Origin: Planctomycetota bacterium
GTDB taxonomy: Bacteria > Planctomycetota > Phycisphaerae > Phycisphaerales > SM1A02
Assembly: GCA_027618565.1 (NCBI GenBank)
Contig: JAQCEQ010000004.1
Coordinates: 43,386-107,385, forward strand
Direction: 5' to 3'
DNA: 64,000 nucleotides
Part shown: piece by piece, positions 62,504-64,000 of the stretch
How positions within the stretch are numbered: the stretch's first letter is position 1
How the letters are laid out: the number at the start of each line of letters is the position of its first letter
Position numbers and translations under genes: made by a program
The notes under the pieces: generated by a model
Seen by the model: the letters and a program-made list of their open reading frames with translations, nothing else
Databases searched by the model: none
What the model was told of the DNA's origin: nothing

Positions 62504-62935
62504 ATGTCGCGCCATCCAGGCAACCAGTTTCGTCGCCTCTTGCCCCGATTCGTGGCGAGTCTCGCCGTGCTGGGGGCGTGCCTCCTCCCGGGCTGCGACG
62601 GAAGCAGAGGCGGCTCACCGGCGACTTCCGAGGGAAGCAGGAGCACTTCGCTGCACGAGGTGCGATTTCAGGTCGACGGCATGCACTGCGGCGCCTGTGC
62701 CGAGGCGATCACTGCAGAACTGGCGACCGACCCCGCCCGCAGCGACATCTCCGTTTCGCACGACACCAGGCTGGCGATCTTCTTCGTTGGCGGTGACGCG
62801 GGCGAAGCCCACGGGCGTGCCGTGAAGGCCGCCGCATCGATTCGTGGGCTTGGGTTCGTGGTCACCGAGCTCCAGCCAGGACAATTCGCGGGTCCGGTGG
62901 TTACGGCCCCAGATGCCGCCCCAGCGCCGGGGTAG
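62504..62935 (+). CDS. Lipoprotein with a heavy-metal-associated (HMA) domain
   Basis: 143 residues. The leader has a lipobox LLPGC with Cys31. A short linker leads to an HMA domain with the metal-binding MHCGAC (Cys62, Cys65) and DISVSHDTRLAIFFV, the ferredoxin-like fold of copper or mercury chaperones. An Ala/Pro-rich tail ends it. Anchored outside the inner membrane, it may bind Cu or Zn in the periplasm. No copper ATPase or regulator is near. The gap of 134 bases after it contains no recognisable element. Confidence 0.78.
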   Translation: MSRHPGNQFRRLLPRFVASLAVLGACLLPGCDGSRGGSPATSEGSRSTSLHEVRFQVDGMHCGACAEAITAELATDPARSDISVSHDTRLAIFFVGGDAGEAHGRAVKAAASIRGLGFVVTELQPGQFAGPVVTAPDAAPAPG

Positions 62936-63069
62936 GCGATTGGGAGCCATCGGTGACCTGGCCCAGCGACCATTCCGGGCAACTCCATCCGAAATCCTTG
63001 CCAGCCAGAGCTTTGCTCCTATCTTTGCTGGAACACGGTCCCCGACGATCGTGGGGTGGTTGAGCGAAC

Positions 63070-64000
63070 ATGCAGACGGATTGGACATCCACACTAGCAA
63101 GGACCGTGGCAAGCGCCGTCTGCGCCGCGGCGTTCGTGGGCACCGCGCACGCCCAAGAGCAATCGGTCGCGCGGCGCTGGAACGAGCTGCTGCTGGAGTC
63201 GATCCGCAACGACTACGCACGACCGACCGTCCACGCCCGCAACCTCTATCACGTCTCGATGGCGATGTGGGACGCGTGGGCGGCGTTCTCGCCAACCGCG
63301 GAACCGATCCTCTTTCAGGAGCGATACATCCTGGACTCCCCGGAGCCCGCTCGCGAGGAGGCGATTTCGTACGCCGCATACCGGCTCCTCAATTGGCGAT
63401 TCCAGAACAGCCAGGCGTACGCGGAGATGAGGCCGCAGTACGACGCGTTGATGGCGTCGCTTGGCTATGACCCGGCGTTCGGCGGAACCGCCGGGAGCGA
63501 TCCCGCAGCCGTTGGAAATCGCGTCGCCTGGCAGATCATCGCGTATGGCATCAACGACAACAGCAACGAGCTCAAGAGTTACGCGAACCGCCACTATGAA
63601 CCCGTGAATCCGGCGCTTGTCGTGGTGCTGCCGGGGAATCCGACCATGGTCCATCCGACGCGCTGGCAGCCGCTGGCGCTGGACTACTTCGTGGACCAGT
63701 CCGGGCAGATCATTCCCGGCGGCTACCCGGAGTTCCTGTCACCGGAGTGGGGGCAGGTGAAGTCCTTCGCGCTCTCCAACGACGATCGTTCGATCTACAC
63801 GCGTGACAACTTTGAGTACTGGGTCTTCCACGATCCAGGTGCGCCGCCGGCGTTTGAGACGGACCTCGCCGCGTACCGCGAGACCTTTGAGATGGTCTTG
63901 GTCTGGTCAGGGCACCTTGACCACAACGACGGCGTGATGATCGACGCGTCCCCCAACACGATCGGCAATCTCAGTGTCCCCACGGACCGCGCCGATTGGC
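63070..64000 (+). CDS. Vanadium-dependent haloperoxidase-like secreted protein (3' end cut)
   Basis: The open frame runs off the right edge with 310 residues. A signal peptide (about 1-28, cut at AHA|QEQ) precedes RWNELLLESIRNDYARPTVHARNLYHVSMAMWDAWAAF, the helical opening of vanadium haloperoxidase/PAP2-like proteins of the DUF6851 type. LSNDDRSIYTRDNF and WSGHLDHNDG follow. The His/Arg vanadate-binding motifs would lie further downstream, outside the window, so activity cannot be judged. Confidence 0.7.
   Translation, partial: MQTDWTSTLARTVASAVCAAAFVGTAHAQEQSVARRWNELLLESIRNDYARPTVHARNLYHVSMAMWDAWAAFSPTAEPILFQERYILDSPEPAREEAISYAAYRLLNWRFQNSQAYAEMRPQYDALMASLGYDPAFGGTAGSDPAAVGNRVAWQIIAYGINDNSNELKSYANRHYEPVNPALVVVLPGNPTMVHPTRWQPLALDYFVDQSGQIIPGGYPEFLSPEWGQVKSFALSNDDRSIYTRDNFEYWVFHDPGAPPAFETDLAAYRETFEMVLVWSGHLDHNDGVMIDASPNTIGNLSVPTDRADW

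Overview
The window looks like chromosome of a GC-rich planctomycete, most likely of the Phycisphaerae type. The signs are two unrelated secreted proteins ending in dockerin-like Asp-rich tails (GDVN..G..DL..LL..W), a DUF6600-type secreted protein, an H-x-DG style prepilin, a release-factor-like GGQ protein and several large secreted proteins of planctomycete type, set among a normal bacterial core genome. This placement is inference from gene content. I see no insertion sequence, phage gene, integrase or CRISPR array. Genes are densely packed, with ATGA/GTGA start-stop overlaps inside operons and short 3' overlaps between convergent genes.

Layout. 1-3.1 kb: phosphate cluster on the minus strand (phoB, phoR, pstS running off the left edge) with a Pho-box-like direct repeat before pstS. 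3.1-7 kb: anmK diverging from a UDP-glucuronate decarboxylase, then recA with a clear SOS box and promoter, then tRNA-Leu with a strong terminator. 7.2-16.4 kb: LplT-like transporter coupled to a cysteine desulfurase, DUF6600 protein, pgi diverging from transaldolase, secreted metalloprotease. 16.4-23.7 kb: release-factor-like protein, tsaD, hflX, an unknown, a lone MshEN-domain protein, a sigma-region-2-like gene that ends inside tRNA-Phe, an omega-amidase-like hydrolase, a membrane protein, tRNA-His. 23.8-31 kb: pckA, threonine dehydratase, nadE, metallophosphatase, mutL. 31-39.5 kb: prepilin, dockerin-tailed protein, two secreted repeat proteins, tRNA-Thr, a DegT-family protein without its catalytic lysine, and dnaA. 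39.8-46.4 kb: acetyltransferase, secreted unknown, rpmA-obgE, a frameshifted small gene, RluD-type synthase, membrane-anchored protein, HAD phosphatase. 46.4-57.4 kb: a giant IorAB-like protein without recognisable cofactor motifs, rlmN, ispH, queG, a coiled-coil lipoprotein, a secreted CX4CH protein, a TIM-barrel isomerase. 57.5-64 kb: large NAD-glutamate dehydrogenase, ribF, nrnA, HMA lipoprotein and a haloperoxidase-like protein running off the right edge.

Regulation seen in sequence. recA has TTGACA, then a perfect ACCGAAC-AGAT-GTTCGGT palindrome, then TATCCT. About fourteen genes carry a -10-like hexamer (six times exactly TAGACT) ending only 6-10 bases before the chosen start codon, with no Shine-Dalgarno. 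This suggests that leaderless mRNAs are common here. Genes with a longer leader (rpmA, the 32.9 kb gene) do have a Shine-Dalgarno.

Most unusual items: the cofactor-less IorAB-like protein (46386-49814), the DegT-family protein with Arg in place of the PLP lysine (35261-36436), the sigma-like gene whose stop codon is bases 8-10 of tRNA-Phe (21238-21852), the leaderless-promoter pattern, and an AT-rich patch inside ribF.
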